From Streptomyces sp. CB01635 (GTDB taxonomy: Bacteria; Actinomycetota; Actinomycetes; Streptomycetales; Streptomycetaceae): 64,000 bases of DNA. The notes under the pieces were generated by a model. The model was not told where the DNA came from, did no database searches, and was given only the letters and a program-made list of their open reading frames with translations. Position 1 is the stretch's first letter. The number at the start of each line of letters is the position of its first letter. Shown here piece after piece: positions 23,075 to 31,932 of the stretch. Where the stretch lies: NCBI RefSeq assembly GCF_002803065.1, contig NZ_NNBL01000011.1:159931-223930 (forward strand), written 5' to 3'. Made by a program: the position numbers and the translations under genes.

Positions 23075-24568
23075 TCACCCGGCGACGATCACCTCGGCGG
23101 CGGCCAGACCGCACACCCGGGCCGCGCCGTGGGTCGCCACGTGCAGGGCGCCCTGCGGCGGCGCCTGCGGTACGCCCATCTCGACCACGACCGTGTCGGG
23201 GCGGGCCGCGAGGAGCGTGTCCAGCGACTGGGCCATCCACGCGTGGCGGTGGGCGTCGCGGACCACGGCGACGATGCGCCGCTCCCCCGCCGCGGCCAGG
23301 GCGGCGGCGCCCGCGTCCGTGCCGGAGAAGCTGCCGGTCTCCGTGCCGGGAAGCAGCCGCTCCAGTTCGGCGGCGACACCCCACGGCGTCTCGTCGCCGA
23401 CCGCGATGTTGGCGACGGGCGTGAAGGCGGCGACGTACGGCGCCTCGGTGACGGGGGCCGCGTGCTCACCGCGCGTCACGGTCACCGCCCGCCGCGCCGC
23501 GACCAGTCCGATCCCGGTGTCGGGCGCGCCCCCCGAGTGCTCGGCCGCGCCCGGCACCGAGGCCCACCGGGCGAGCGAGCGCACCCGCGCCGCGGCGTCG
23601 GCGAGCCGCTCCTCGGGCAGATCGCCCGCGTGCACCGCGGCGACCAGCGCGTCCCGCAGCCGCAGCACCGTGTCGTCGTCGGCGAGCCCGCCGCCGACAC
23701 AGATGGCGTCGGCGCCGGCCGCGATGGCGAGGACGCTGCCGCGCTCGATGCCGTACGTGGCGGAGATGGCCTGCATCTCCATGCCGTCGGTGACGATCAG
23801 CCCCTCGTAACCCAGCTCCTCGCGGAGCAGGCCGGTGAGGATGCGACGCGAGAGGGTGGCGGGGCGGTCCGGGTCCAGGGCGGGGACCAGGATGTGGGCG
23901 CTCATCACCGCGCGCGTGCCGGCCTCGATCGCCGCGCGGAACGGGGCGAGTTCACGCTCGTACAGCACGTCGAGGCCCACGTCGATGCGGGGCATGTCGT
24001 GGTGCGAGTCGACGGCGGTGTCGCCGTGGCCGGGGAAGTGCTTGGTGCAGGCGGCGACGCCCACGGACTGGAGCCCGGTGACGTAGGCGGCGGTGTGGCG
24101 GGAGACGAGGCCGGTGTCGGCGCCGAAGGACCGTACGCCGATGACCGGGTTGGCCGGGTTGGAGTTGACGTCCGCGGACGGGGCCCAGTTGAGGTTGACG
24201 CCGCAGGCGGCGAGGCGGCGGCCGAGCTCGGCGGCGACGGACCGGGTGAGCTCCACGTCGTCGACGGCGCCGAGGGCGTGGTTTCCGGGGAACGAGGAGC
24301 CGGAGCGCACCTCCAGGCGGGTCACGTCCCCGCCCTCCTCGTCGATGGCGACCAGGACGTCGTCACGCTCGGCACGCAACTGGGCCGTCAGGGCGGCGAG
24401 TTGCTCGGGCGAGGCGATGTTGCGGCCGAACAGGCCGACGGAGGCGAGGCCTTCGCCGAGCCGGCGCAGCAGCCAGTCGGGGGCGCTGGTGCCGGTGAAG
24501 CCGGGCTGGAGGACGGTGAGCGCGTCACGGGTGAGGGTGTCGGTGCCGCGTGCGGTGAGTGTCGTCAT
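23075..24568 (-). CDS. dasD: Beta-N-acetylhexosaminidase DasD, glycoside hydrolase family 3
   Basis: The 497-residue GH3 enzyme removes beta-linked GlcNAc from chito-oligosaccharides. KHFPGHGDTAVDSHHDMP carries the family's KHFPGHG signature and the catalytic Asp-His pair of NagZ-type enzymes. IVTDGMEMQAIS carries the nucleophile Asp. No signal peptide is seen, so it acts on imported (GlcNAc)2 in the cytoplasm. It is the last gene of dasABCD, nine bases after dasC. A C-terminal domain of about 150 residues follows the TIM barrel. Confidence 0.9.
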   Translation of the reverse strand: MTTLTARGTDTLTRDALTVLQPGFTGTSAPDWLLRRLGEGLASVGLFGRNIASPEQLAALTAQLRAERDDVLVAIDEEGGDVTRLEVRSGSSFPGNHALGAVDDVELTRSVAAELGRRLAACGVNLNWAPSADVNSNPANPVIGVRSFGADTGLVSRHTAAYVTGLQSVGVAACTKHFPGHGDTAVDSHHDMPRIDVGLDVLYERELAPFRAAIEAGTRAVMSAHILVPALDPDRPATLSRRILTGLLREELGYEGLIVTDGMEMQAISATYGIERGSVLAIAAGADAICVGGGLADDDTVLRLRDALVAAVHAGDLPEERLADAAARVRSLARWASVPGAAEHSGGAPDTGIGLVAARRAVTVTRGEHAAPVTEAPYVAAFTPVANIAVGDETPWGVAAELERLLPGTETGSFSGTDAGAAALAAAGERRIVAVVRDAHRHAWMAQSLDTLLAARPDTVVVEMGVPQAPPQGALHVATHGAARVCGLAAAEVIVAG

Positions 24569-24577
24569 CTGGCGGTG

Positions 24578-25417
24578 TTATCCCTTCACGGCGCCGTCGG
24601 TGAGGCCGCTGACGGCCCTGCGCTGCAGGAAGACGAAGAGGATCAGGATCGGGATCGCGAACAGCGAGGACGCGGCCATGGTCGCACCCCAGTCGTCGCC
24701 GAACGCGGTCTGGAAACTGGAGAGCCACAGCGGCAGCGTCTGCGCCTCGGGCGACTTGTTGAGGACGAGGACCATCGGGAACTCGTTCCAGGCGGTGATG
24801 AAGCCGAACATCGACGTCGACATCAGGCCGGGCGCGAGCAGCGGCAGGATCACCCTGCGGAAGGCCTGCATGCGGGTGCAGCCGTCGACCATGGCGGACT
24901 CCTCCAGCTCCCTGGGCACGGCGGCGACGAAGCCGCGCAGCGTGAGCAGGGTGAAGGGCAGGATCATCACCATGTAGAAGAGGGTCAGCGGGACGAGGCT
25001 GTTCAGCATCGACGCGTCGCGCACGATCATGTAGATCGCGATGACCATGACTTCCCAGGGCGCCATCTGGGCCAGCATGAACCCGATGATGAAGCCGCGG
25101 CGGCCCTTGAACCGCATCCGCGCGAGGGCGAACGACGCGGCCAGGCCGATGACCAGCGAGAAGACGACGGCGAGCACGGTCACGGTGACCGAGTTGCGCA
25201 CCAGCGTCCAGAAGTTGTCGGCGCCGAACGCCGTCCTGAAGTGCTCGAACGTAATGTCGGTCGGGAACCAGACGGGGTTCTCGCTGATGATGTCGCCGGT
25301 CGGCTTGAGCGACGTGGCGAACATCCAGTAGACCGGGAAGACGAAGCCGATGAACAGGATCACGGCCGTCACATTGGGCCAGGCGCGGCGGAACGTCGCC
25401 GAAGCGGAGCGCTTCAC
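24578..25417 (-). CDS. dasC: Chitobiose ABC transporter permease DasC
   Basis: A 279-residue MalG-type inner-membrane permease with six helices. The EAA loop ESAMVDGCTRMQAFRRVILP contacts the ATPase. It starts at GTG 25417, overlapping the dasB stop as GTGA. With DasB it forms the channel for N,N'-diacetylchitobiose delivered by DasA. No ATPase gene is present in the operon; the shared ATPase MsiK is the known partner in Streptomyces. Confidence 0.93.
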   Translation of the reverse strand: MKRSASATFRRAWPNVTAVILFIGFVFPVYWMFATSLKPTGDIISENPVWFPTDITFEHFRTAFGADNFWTLVRNSVTVTVLAVVFSLVIGLAASFALARMRFKGRRGFIIGFMLAQMAPWEVMVIAIYMIVRDASMLNSLVPLTLFYMVMILPFTLLTLRGFVAAVPRELEESAMVDGCTRMQAFRRVILPLLAPGLMSTSMFGFITAWNEFPMVLVLNKSPEAQTLPLWLSSFQTAFGDDWGATMAASSLFAIPILILFVFLQRRAVSGLTDGAVKG

Positions 25418-26409
25418 TGCTCGTCCTCCTCTTGCTTGAGCACGATCCGGAGGTAGTAGGCGGTCAGCATGAGCAGGATCAGGATCGTCAGGACGGCGAT
25501 CGCCGCGCCCATGCCGAAGTGCTGGTTGCCGACGCCCTCGATGTACGCGTACACAGGCAGGATCTCGGTGAGCCGGTCTGGGCCGCCGCCGTTGATCGTG
25601 AAGACCTGGACGAACGCCTTGAAGACCCAGATGATCTCGAGGAACGTCGTCGCGTAGAGGAAGGGCCGCAGATAGGGCAGCGTGACCGAGAGGAAGCTCT
25701 TCCAGGGGCCGGCGCCGTCGAGGGACGCGGCTTCGTAGAGCTCCTTGGGGATGGTGGTCGTCGCGGCGTAGAGGTTGATCGCGACGAACGGGATCGACAT
25801 CCAGACGATCAGCACGGTGACGACGAAGAACGTCGACATCTGGCTGCCGGTCCAGCTGTAGTCGGCCATGGAGTGCCAGCCGAGCTTGTCGAGGACCCAG
25901 TTGACGACGCCGAAGCGCTCCGCGAACAGCCACTGGTACACGGTGGTCGCGGCGACGACGGGCATCGCCCAGGCGAGCACGAGCCCGACGAGGAGCAGGA
26001 CGCGCATGCGCCTGCCGAGCCGGGCGAGGAGCAGGCCGACGAGGGTGCCGATCACCATGATCAGGACGGCGTTGACGAGGGTGAAGACGATGGAGCGTCC
26101 GGTCACCCGCCAGAAGTCCGAACTGGTCAGGACCTCTTGGTAGTTGTCGAAGCCGTTCCACTCGGTGACATGCTGGATCAGCTGCCCCATGTTGAGGTTC
26201 TGGAACGACAGGAGCCCGTCCTTGAGCAGCGGCCAGCCGAGGAGCAGCACAGTGGCCGCGACCGCGGGGAGCAGCAGCAGATAGGGCACGAGCGCCCCGG
26301 CCCGTGCGCGGGCCTGCTTTCTCGGTCCGCCGGATTCCCCGCCGTCCGCTTTCAGGACCTCCGCCGGACCGGAGGGCGGCCGTTCGGTCTGCACGGTCAT
26401 GCTCGCCAT
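25414..26409 (-). CDS. dasB: Chitobiose ABC transporter permease DasB
   Basis: A 331-residue MalF-type permease. A cytosolic N-terminal tail of about 38 residues (rich in Pro, Gly, Lys) precedes six helices. The EAA loop is YEAASLDGAGPWKSFLSVTL. Two ATGs, 26409 and 26400, are possible starts. It is separated from dasA by 89 bp containing a strong hairpin, and overlaps dasC. Confidence 0.93.
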   Translation of the reverse strand: MASMTVQTERPPSGPAEVLKADGGESGGPRKQARARAGALVPYLLLLPAVAATVLLLGWPLLKDGLLSFQNLNMGQLIQHVTEWNGFDNYQEVLTSSDFWRVTGRSIVFTLVNAVLIMVIGTLVGLLLARLGRRMRVLLLVGLVLAWAMPVVAATTVYQWLFAERFGVVNWVLDKLGWHSMADYSWTGSQMSTFFVVTVLIVWMSIPFVAINLYAATTTIPKELYEAASLDGAGPWKSFLSVTLPYLRPFLYATTFLEIIWVFKAFVQVFTINGGGPDRLTEILPVYAYIEGVGNQHFGMGAAIAVLTILILLMLTAYYLRIVLKQEEDEQ

Positions 26410-26440
26410 CTCTTTTCTGGGCCTGCCGGGACGCCGTGAA

Positions 26441-26486
26441 CCCCGCGGGGGCGGAGGGCGTGTTGACGCTCTCCGTCCCCGCGGGG
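26441..26486 (-). terminator. Intra-operon hairpin between dasA and dasB
   Basis: Two 20-base arms (26441-26460 and 26467-26486) pair with only two G-U wobbles on one strand around a 6-base loop. Placed just past the dasA stop and before dasB, it could act as a partial terminator or mRNA stabiliser, giving excess binding protein over permeases. Confidence 0.6.
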
Positions 26487-26498
26487 CCTGTTGCTGTC

Positions 26499-27779
26499 TT
26501 ACTGCTTCTGCGAGAGACGCTTGTTGAACTCGGCCTCGACCTGCTTGGCGGCGGCGGCCGGGGACTTACCCTTCAGCACCGCGGTCATGTAGGTCTTGAC
26601 CGGGTTGGGCGCGTTCTCGACCGGGGCCCACTCCGGGATCAGCGGGGTGGTGCCACCGCCGGCGGCGGCGGGAGCGGCGGCCTCGGCGGCCGCGTTGCCC
26701 TTGAGGTTGGACTGCAGCGCCTCCTTGTTGGGGATCACGCCGCCTTCCTTGGCGAGCTGGCCCTCGAACTGGTCGGAGAGCGCGATCTTCAGGAACTCCT
26801 TGGCGAGGTCCTGCTTCTTGCTGCCCGCGGCAACGGCGAGGTTGGAGCCGCCGAGGAAGACGCCCTCGGGCTTGTCGGCCGTGGCACCCGGAACGGTGAA
26901 GTAGCCGATCTCCTTCTCGATCTTCGGGTTGGCCTTGATGGCGAGGGCGGACTCCCAGCCCATGCCGATGAAGGAACCGGTCTTGCCCTTGGCGAAGACC
27001 TCGGCCTGCTGCGGGGTGGCCTCGTCCTTGTCCTTGGGGGCCTTGGAGAGCGCCTGGAACTTCTTGTACGTCTCCATGGCGGCGCCCACCTTGGGGTCGG
27101 CCAGGTTGGAGACGTACTTGTCGCCGTCCTTCTTGACGAGCTCGGCGCCCTCACCGATGGTCAGGCCGACGAAGTGGTACCAGTTCTGGCCGGGCAGGTA
27201 GATCGGCTCGGCGTCCGTCTTCTTGCCGATGGTCTCGAGGTCCTTGTAGAACTCGTCGCGCGTCTTGGGGAGGTCCTTGATGCTGGCGTCGGCCCAGATC
27301 TTCTTGTTGTAGATGACGACGCGGTTCACGACGAACCACGGGGCGGCGTACTGCTTGCCGTCCGAGACCGCGGACTTGTTCATCGACTCGGCCCAGTCGG
27401 CGCCGAGGGACGACTTGAGGTCGGAGAGGTCGGCGAGGCCGCCGGTCTTGGCGTAGGCGGGGGTCTGCGTGTTGCCGACCTCGAAGACGTCCGGCGGGTT
27501 CTCCTCGGACAGGGCGGTGGTCAGCTTCTGCTGGATGCCGTTCCACTGCTGGATCTCGATCTTCAGCTTCGCGCCGGTCTTCTTCTCGAAGGCCGCCGTG
27601 ACGTCCTTCTGCCAGGTGTCCGGCGTGGAGCCGTCCATGGCCCACACGGTCAGCGTCTGGCCCTTGTAGCCGTCGGCGCCGGCTTTCTTGTCCGTGCTGC
27701 CGTCATCACCACTGCCACAAGCCGCGATCGAAACCAACATGCCCGCGACACCGATAGCCGCAATGAGCCTGCGCTTCAC
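26499..27779 (-). CDS. dasA: Chitobiose-binding lipoprotein DasA
   Basis: The 426-residue extracytoplasmic solute-binding protein has a signal peptide ending in a lipobox (VSIAAC) with the lipid Cys near residue 21. The mature part is a two-lobed MalE-type receptor (GQTLTVWAMDGSTPDTWQKD, FEVGNTQTPAYAKTG). In S. coelicolor DasA binds (GlcNAc)2 and affects development. It starts at GTG 27779 with GAGGAGG upstream. Two dre-like sites lie in its promoter region, so DasR represses it and glucosamine-6-P induces it. It is divergent from dasR. Confidence 0.95.
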   Translation of the reverse strand: MKRRLIAAIGVAGMLVSIAACGSGDDGSTDKKAGADGYKGQTLTVWAMDGSTPDTWQKDVTAAFEKKTGAKLKIEIQQWNGIQQKLTTALSEENPPDVFEVGNTQTPAYAKTGGLADLSDLKSSLGADWAESMNKSAVSDGKQYAAPWFVVNRVVIYNKKIWADASIKDLPKTRDEFYKDLETIGKKTDAEPIYLPGQNWYHFVGLTIGEGAELVKKDGDKYVSNLADPKVGAAMETYKKFQALSKAPKDKDEATPQQAEVFAKGKTGSFIGMGWESALAIKANPKIEKEIGYFTVPGATADKPEGVFLGGSNLAVAAGSKKQDLAKEFLKIALSDQFEGQLAKEGGVIPNKEALQSNLKGNAAAEAAAPAAAGGGTTPLIPEWAPVENAPNPVKTYMTAVLKGKSPAAAAKQVEAEFNKRLSQKQ

Positions 27780-27886
27780 GTCACCCTCCTCAGGGATGCC
27801 AGCAACCCCCCGCCCACAACGACGGATACGACGAACACAACAAACTCGACGTGGTACTGCACGTGGGACTGGGACCTGGTCTTTAA

Positions 27887-27898
27887 TGGTGTAGACCA
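27887..27898. promoter_or_regulatory. dre site 1 in the dasA promoter
   Basis: tggtgtagacca matches the dre core tggtctagacca with one substitution. It lies about 110 bp upstream of the dasA start. Confidence 0.84.
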
Positions 27899-27910
27899 GT
27901 ACCCGGAGCT

Positions 27911-27922
27911 TGGCCTAGACCT
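27911..27922. promoter_or_regulatory. dre site 2 in the dasA promoter
   Basis: tggcctagacct matches the dre core at 10 of 12 positions. Its centre is 24 bp from that of site 1, just over two helical turns, allowing two DasR dimers on the same face. dasA of S. coelicolor also has paired dre sites. Confidence 0.62.
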
Positions 27923-28081
27923 TTAGGGGTGTCAAGGGTGTATAAGAAGGGCTGTCACGTCCGTTATCGGACCGACACCTGAGGGAGCACGACTCCCTCG
28001 GGGAGGGCCGTGCCACGATGTGAGCCGCGACAGACGGAGGAGCCGGTGACGGCAGCACCACAGGAGCCGGGAAGGCGGACC
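27923..28081 (+). promoter_or_regulatory. dasR promoter/leader region
   Basis: This is the dasR-proximal part of the 302-bp dasA-dasR intergenic stretch. It contains a short hairpin (gagggag 27981-27987 with ctccctc 27993-27999) and two possible upstream dasR starts, GTG 28010 and GTG 28046, the latter with GGAGG five bases before it. No dre core is seen in this half. Confidence 0.4.
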
Positions 28082-28870
28082 ATGGGCACCCATGCGGGCA
28101 GCAGCGGAACCGATGCGGGCGGCGCCACGACGGCGGAGGCACCCGCAGCGGGCCGCACCGCGCGTGTGCCCAAGTACTACCGCCTGAAGCGGCACTTGCT
28201 GGACATGACCGAGACGCTGCCCCCGGGCACGCCGGTCCCGCCCGAGCGCACCCTCGCCGCCGAGTTCGACACCTCCCGCACGACCGTGCGCCAGGCCCTT
28301 CAGGAACTGGTCGTCGAGGGCCGGCTCGAGCGCATCCAGGGCAAGGGCACGTTCGTCGCCAAGCCCAAGGTCTCGCAGGCGCTGCAACTGACCTCGTACA
28401 CCGAGGACATGCGCGCCCAGGGCCTGGAACCCACCTCGCAGCTCCTGGACATCGGCTATGTGACCGCCGACGACACCCTCGCCGGCCTCCTCGACATCAC
28501 GGCGGGCGGGCGCGTCCTGCGCATCGAACGGCTCCGCCTCGCGAGCGGCGAGCCGATGGCCATCGAGACGACGCATCTGTCGGCCAAGCGCTTCCCCGCG
28601 CTGCGCCGCTCCCTGGTCAAGTACACGTCCCTGTACACGGCGCTCGCCGAGGTCTACGGCGTACGCCTGGCCGAGGCCGAGGAGACCATCGAGACGTCCC
28701 TGGCGACCCCGCGCGAGGCGGGTCTGCTCGGCACGGACGTGGGCCTGCCCATGCTGATGCTGTCGCGGCACTCCGTGGACGGCACGGGGCAGCCCGTCGA
28801 GTGGGTGCGCTCGGTGTACCGGGGCGACCGCTACAAGTTCGTGGCCCGCCTCAAGCGCCCGACGGACTGA
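28082..28870 (+). CDS. dasR: GntR/HutC-family regulator DasR
   Basis: The 262-residue repressor has a GntR winged helix (PPERTLAAEFDTSRTTVRQ, then ALQELVVEGRLERIQGKGTF) and a UTRA effector domain that binds glucosamine-6-phosphate. DasR globally represses chitin/GlcNAc uptake and controls development and antibiotic production. ATG 28082 is chosen because it gives a length close to the 254 residues of S. coelicolor DasR and has GGAAGG upstream; GTG 28046 with GGAGG is a real alternative (12 extra residues). It is divergent from dasA. Confidence 0.95.
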   Translation: MGTHAGSSGTDAGGATTAEAPAAGRTARVPKYYRLKRHLLDMTETLPPGTPVPPERTLAAEFDTSRTTVRQALQELVVEGRLERIQGKGTFVAKPKVSQALQLTSYTEDMRAQGLEPTSQLLDIGYVTADDTLAGLLDITAGGRVLRIERLRLASGEPMAIETTHLSAKRFPALRRSLVKYTSLYTALAEVYGVRLAEAEETIETSLATPREAGLLGTDVGLPMLMLSRHSVDGTGQPVEWVRSVYRGDRYKFVARLKRPTD

Positions 28871-29043
28871 CGGGCGTCGCACGCGAATCCGCTTGCGCCG
28901 ACCGAGAAGTCGGCACATGAACGGCATGTCGGCCACCGTTTGTCCGTTATCCGGACGGGGGTTCCATACGACGAGATCGTCGCCTAGATTTCCGCCACGT
29001 TAAGCATGAGATAAGCGGGATCAGCGAGGGGACGGACCGCCGT

Positions 29044-29298
29044 ATGTCCGATGTGCCTGAAGTGAAACGGCCGGTGGTCACGCCGGTGCGAGTGGTCATT
29101 GCCCTGTGCCTCGTCGCACCGTTCGTGGCGATGCTCTGGGTCAGCTCCTACGCGAAGGTCGACCCGGCCTTCATCGGTATTCCGTTCTTCTACTGGTACC
29201 AGATGCTGTGGGTCCTCATCTCCACGGCGCTGACGATGATCGCGTACAAGCTGTGGCAGCGTGACCAGCGCGCCCGGAAGACGGGTGGCCAGGCATGA
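29044..29298 (+). CDS. DUF3311 small membrane protein, partner of the symporter
   Basis: The 84-residue protein has two transmembrane helices (VRVVIALCLVAPFVAMLWV and FYWYQMLWVLISTALTMIAY) and a positively charged C-terminal tail. DUF3311 proteins habitually precede solute:Na+ symporters and are thought to be accessory subunits. The stop overlaps the symporter start as ATGA. Confidence 0.86.
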   Translation: MSDVPEVKRPVVTPVRVVIALCLVAPFVAMLWVSSYAKVDPAFIGIPFFYWYQMLWVLISTALTMIAYKLWQRDQRARKTGGQA

Positions 29299-30926
29299 AC
29301 GGCGGAGTCAACGGCGTCGCGCTCGGCGTCTTCATCTTCTTCTTCATCGCCGTCACGGTCATGGGCTTCCTGGCCGCGCGCTGGCGCAGGTCCGACAACG
29401 AGCAGAGCCTCGACGAATGGGGCCTGGGCGGACGGTCGTTCGGTACCTGGGTCACCTGGTTCCTGCTCGGCGGCGACCTCTACACGGCGTACACCTTCGT
29501 GGCCGTCCCGGCGGCGATCTACGCGGCCGGCGCCTCCGGCTTCTTCGCCGTGCCCTACACGATCCTCGTCTACCCGCTGATCTTCACCTTCCTGCCGCGC
29601 CTGTGGTCGGTGTCGCACAAGCACGGCTATGTGACGACCTCCGACTTCGTGCGCGGCCGCTTCGGCTCCAAGGGCCTCTCCCTGGCCGTTGCCGTCACAG
29701 GCATCCTCGCCACGATGCCGTACATCGCGCTCCAACTGGTCGGCATCCAGGCCGTCCTGGACGTGATGGGCGTCGGCGGCGACGAGTCGACCAACTGGTT
29801 CATCAAGGACCTGCCGCTGCTCATCGCGTTCGCGGTGCTCGCCGCGTACACGTACTCGTCGGGTCTGCGGGCGCCCGCGCTGATCGCGTTCGTCAAGGAC
29901 GGCCTGATCTACCTCGTCATCGCCGTCGCGATCATCTACATCCCGATCAAGCTGGGCGGCTTCGACGCCATCTTCCACGCGGCGAACGAGAAGTTCGCGA
30001 CGCCCAACCCGGCGACGGGCAAGCCGGTCGGATCGCTCGCCCCGGCACCGGCCGGGCAGTGGACGTACGCGACGCTGGCCCTCGGCTCGGCGCTGGCGCT
30101 CTTCATGTACCCGCACTCGATCACGGCGACGCTGTCCTCGCGCAGCCGCAACGTGATCCGCCGCAACACCACCATCCTGCCGCTGTACTCCCTGATGCTG
30201 GGCCTGCTCGCGCTGCTCGGCTTCATGGCGATCGCGGCCGGGATCAAGGTGCAGAACGGGCAGCTGGCGATCCCGCAGCTGTTCGAGGACATGTTCCCCG
30301 ACTGGTTCACGGGCGTCGCGTTCGCGGCCATCGGCATCGGCGCGCTGGTGCCCGCTGCGATCATGTCCATCGCCGCGGCGAACCTGTTCACGCGCAACAT
30401 CTACAAGGACTTCATCAAGCCCGACGCCACCCCCGAGCAGGAGACCAAGGTCTCCAAGCTGGTCTCGCTCCTGGTGAAGGTGGGCGCGCTCGCCTTCGTC
30501 CTCACCATGGACAAGACCGTCGCGATCAACTTCCAGCTCCTGGGCGGCATCTGGATCCTCCAGACCATGCCGGCCCTCGTCGGCGGCCTGTTCACCCGCT
30601 GGTTCCACCGCTGGGCGCTGCTCGCCGGCTGGGCGGTCGGCATGGTCTACGGCACGCTCGCCGCGTACGGGGTCGCGTCGCCGACGCAGAAGCACTTCGG
30701 CGGCAGCGCCAAGGAGATCCCGGGCATCGGCGAGATCGGCTACATCGGCCTCACGGCGTTCGTCATGAACGTGGTGGTCACGGTGGTCCTCACCTTCGTC
30801 CTGAAGGCGCTGAAGGCCCCTGAGGGCATCGACGAGACGTCCGCGGCGGACTACACGGCGGACGCCGGCGACCCGGGCGTCCTGAAGAAGCTGCCGGAGG
30901 CGACGGCGGGAGCCGGCGGGCACTGA
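29295..30926 (+). CDS. mctP: Sodium:solute symporter (SSS family, MctP-like)
   Basis: The 543-residue protein has about 13 membrane helices. Conserved SSS features include FLLGGDLYTAYTFVAVPAAI, GLRAPALIAFVKDGLIY, and MYPHSITATLSSRS in helix 7-8. The C-terminal 45 residues are a charged tail. Relatives with a DUF3311 partner transport monocarboxylates such as lactate, pyruvate or acetate; the substrate here is inferred only. It is followed by a strong terminator. Confidence 0.87.
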   Translation: MNGGVNGVALGVFIFFFIAVTVMGFLAARWRRSDNEQSLDEWGLGGRSFGTWVTWFLLGGDLYTAYTFVAVPAAIYAAGASGFFAVPYTILVYPLIFTFLPRLWSVSHKHGYVTTSDFVRGRFGSKGLSLAVAVTGILATMPYIALQLVGIQAVLDVMGVGGDESTNWFIKDLPLLIAFAVLAAYTYSSGLRAPALIAFVKDGLIYLVIAVAIIYIPIKLGGFDAIFHAANEKFATPNPATGKPVGSLAPAPAGQWTYATLALGSALALFMYPHSITATLSSRSRNVIRRNTTILPLYSLMLGLLALLGFMAIAAGIKVQNGQLAIPQLFEDMFPDWFTGVAFAAIGIGALVPAAIMSIAAANLFTRNIYKDFIKPDATPEQETKVSKLVSLLVKVGALAFVLTMDKTVAINFQLLGGIWILQTMPALVGGLFTRWFHRWALLAGWAVGMVYGTLAAYGVASPTQKHFGGSAKEIPGIGEIGYIGLTAFVMNVVVTVVLTFVLKALKAPEGIDETSAADYTADAGDPGVLKKLPEATAGAGGH

Positions 30927-30942
30927 CCCGACTTCCCCCGAG

Positions 30943-30986
30943 TACGGCAACGGGCCGCCGGATCCCTCCGGCGGCCCGTTGCCGTA
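30943..30986. terminator. Bidirectional terminator after the symporter gene
   Basis: A perfect 19-bp stem (30943-30961 with 30968-30986) closes a 6-base loop between convergent genes. Confidence 0.9.
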
Positions 30987-30993
30987 CCGGCGT

Positions 30994-31728
30994 TCACGAG
31001 GCGCCGTAGAGGCCCTTCCCGACCCACCGCGCCGCCTCGGCGGCCGAGGAGAGCGTCAGGTCCATGTCCGTGCCCGCCCCCACGATCACCAGGACGCCGC
31101 CGACCCGCAATTCGACCACGTAGTGCGCACTCCCGTCGTACTCGTCGCCGCCCGTGGTCCGTGTCGTCTCCAGGACCGCCTCGTCGCCCAGGTCCGGCAG
31201 GGACCGGACCTCGTGGTGCTCCTCGGCGAGCGCGCCGTCGGTGTCGACGGTGACGCGGCCGCACGCCTCGTGGAGTTCGCGGCGCAGTTCGAGATAGCGC
31301 CCGGCCCGCCCGGCCGGCATCGAGACCAGGCGCTCGTAGACGAAGGGGTCGTCCTCGCCCACCGCCGCGGGGTCCGGACGGAACGTCCGCTCGGCGCTGG
31401 CGCCCCGCATGCGCCACAGCTCCCCGTGCGCGTCCCGGCCCGCGACGCAGGTGCTCCAGTCGCCTCCCCCGGAACCCTGGTCGAAGAGTCCCAGGGAGAC
31501 CTCTAACGCCTTCGCGCCCTTGCCCACGGCCTCGGCCGGGAGGAGGGCGGCGCCCAACTCGGCGTCCGTGAAGACCTTCGCGGGGTCCGCCGTGCCGTCG
31601 ACACCGGACGCCGAAGGCCGCTTGTTCCCGCCGTCGCCGCGCGCCCCGGACCCGCCGTGACCGCCGTCGCCGCATCCGGCGAGCAGCACCAGCAGTACGG
31701 CGGCACAGGCCGTTCCCCGCCCTCGCAC
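30994..31728 (-). CDS. Putative lipoprotein, 244 aa
   Basis: A short signal peptide (MRGRGTACAAVLLVLLAGC) ends with the lipobox LLAGC, Cys at 19, followed by a Gly/Asp-rich linker of about 25 residues. The mature domain contains two cysteines (WSTCVAG, HEACGRV) and alternating beta-like segments (AHYVVELRVGGVLVIVGAG), resembling the sensor or PknH-like extracellular domains of actinobacteria. Function unknown. Its start is about 45 bp from the nrd promoter region, divergent. Confidence 0.75.
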   Translation of the reverse strand: MRGRGTACAAVLLVLLAGCGDGGHGGSGARGDGGNKRPSASGVDGTADPAKVFTDAELGAALLPAEAVGKGAKALEVSLGLFDQGSGGGDWSTCVAGRDAHGELWRMRGASAERTFRPDPAAVGEDDPFVYERLVSMPAGRAGRYLELRRELHEACGRVTVDTDGALAEEHHEVRSLPDLGDEAVLETTRTTGGDEYDGSAHYVVELRVGGVLVIVGAGTDMDLTLSSAAEAARWVGKGLYGAS

Positions 31729-31771
31729 CGCGCCTCCCCCTGCTAGGCCACCAGTTCGGCCGCAACCCTAG

Positions 31772-31785
31772 CCGACACAAGATGT
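31772..31785 (+). promoter_or_regulatory. NrdR-type box 1 upstream of nrdA
   Basis: ccgacacaagatgt occurs here and again exactly 31 bp downstream. The 3-turn spacing and the acacaagatgt core fit tandem NrdR boxes, at which the ATP-cone repressor NrdR controls ribonucleotide reductase operons. Confidence 0.6.
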
Positions 31786-31802
31786 GGGGCTGCCATCCGA
31801 GC

Positions 31803-31816
31803 CCGACACAAGATGT
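31803..31816 (+). promoter_or_regulatory. NrdR-type box 2 upstream of nrdA
   Basis: This is the second copy of ccgacacaagatgt, 31 bp after the first. It sits immediately upstream of the riboswitch aptamer, so the transcription start is probably at or within the boxes. Confidence 0.6.
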
Positions 31817-31821
31817 ATGCT

Positions 31822-31932
31822 CGTGCTCGCTGTCGCCGCAGGGGAATCCGGTGCAAGTCCGGAACTGTCCCGCAACGGTGTACGTATGCACGCATACGTG
31901 AAGTCCGAGGACCTGTCGACAGCCTGCCCGAG
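31822..31932 (+). ncRNA. Cobalamin (B12) riboswitch controlling nrdAB
   Basis: The leader contains the aptamer core in order: GGGGAATCCGGTGCAAGTCC (31841-31860), CTGTCCCGCAAC (31865-31876) and the B12 box AAGTCCGAGGACCTGTCG (31901-31918). The closing helix pairs ctgtcg (31830-31835) with cgacag (31917-31922). Streptomyces class Ia RNR operons are known to be switched off by adenosylcobalamin through such a riboswitch, since the B12-dependent class II enzyme then suffices. The expression platform (31933-32051) is GC-rich; I could not settle whether it works by termination or occlusion. Confidence 0.9.
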
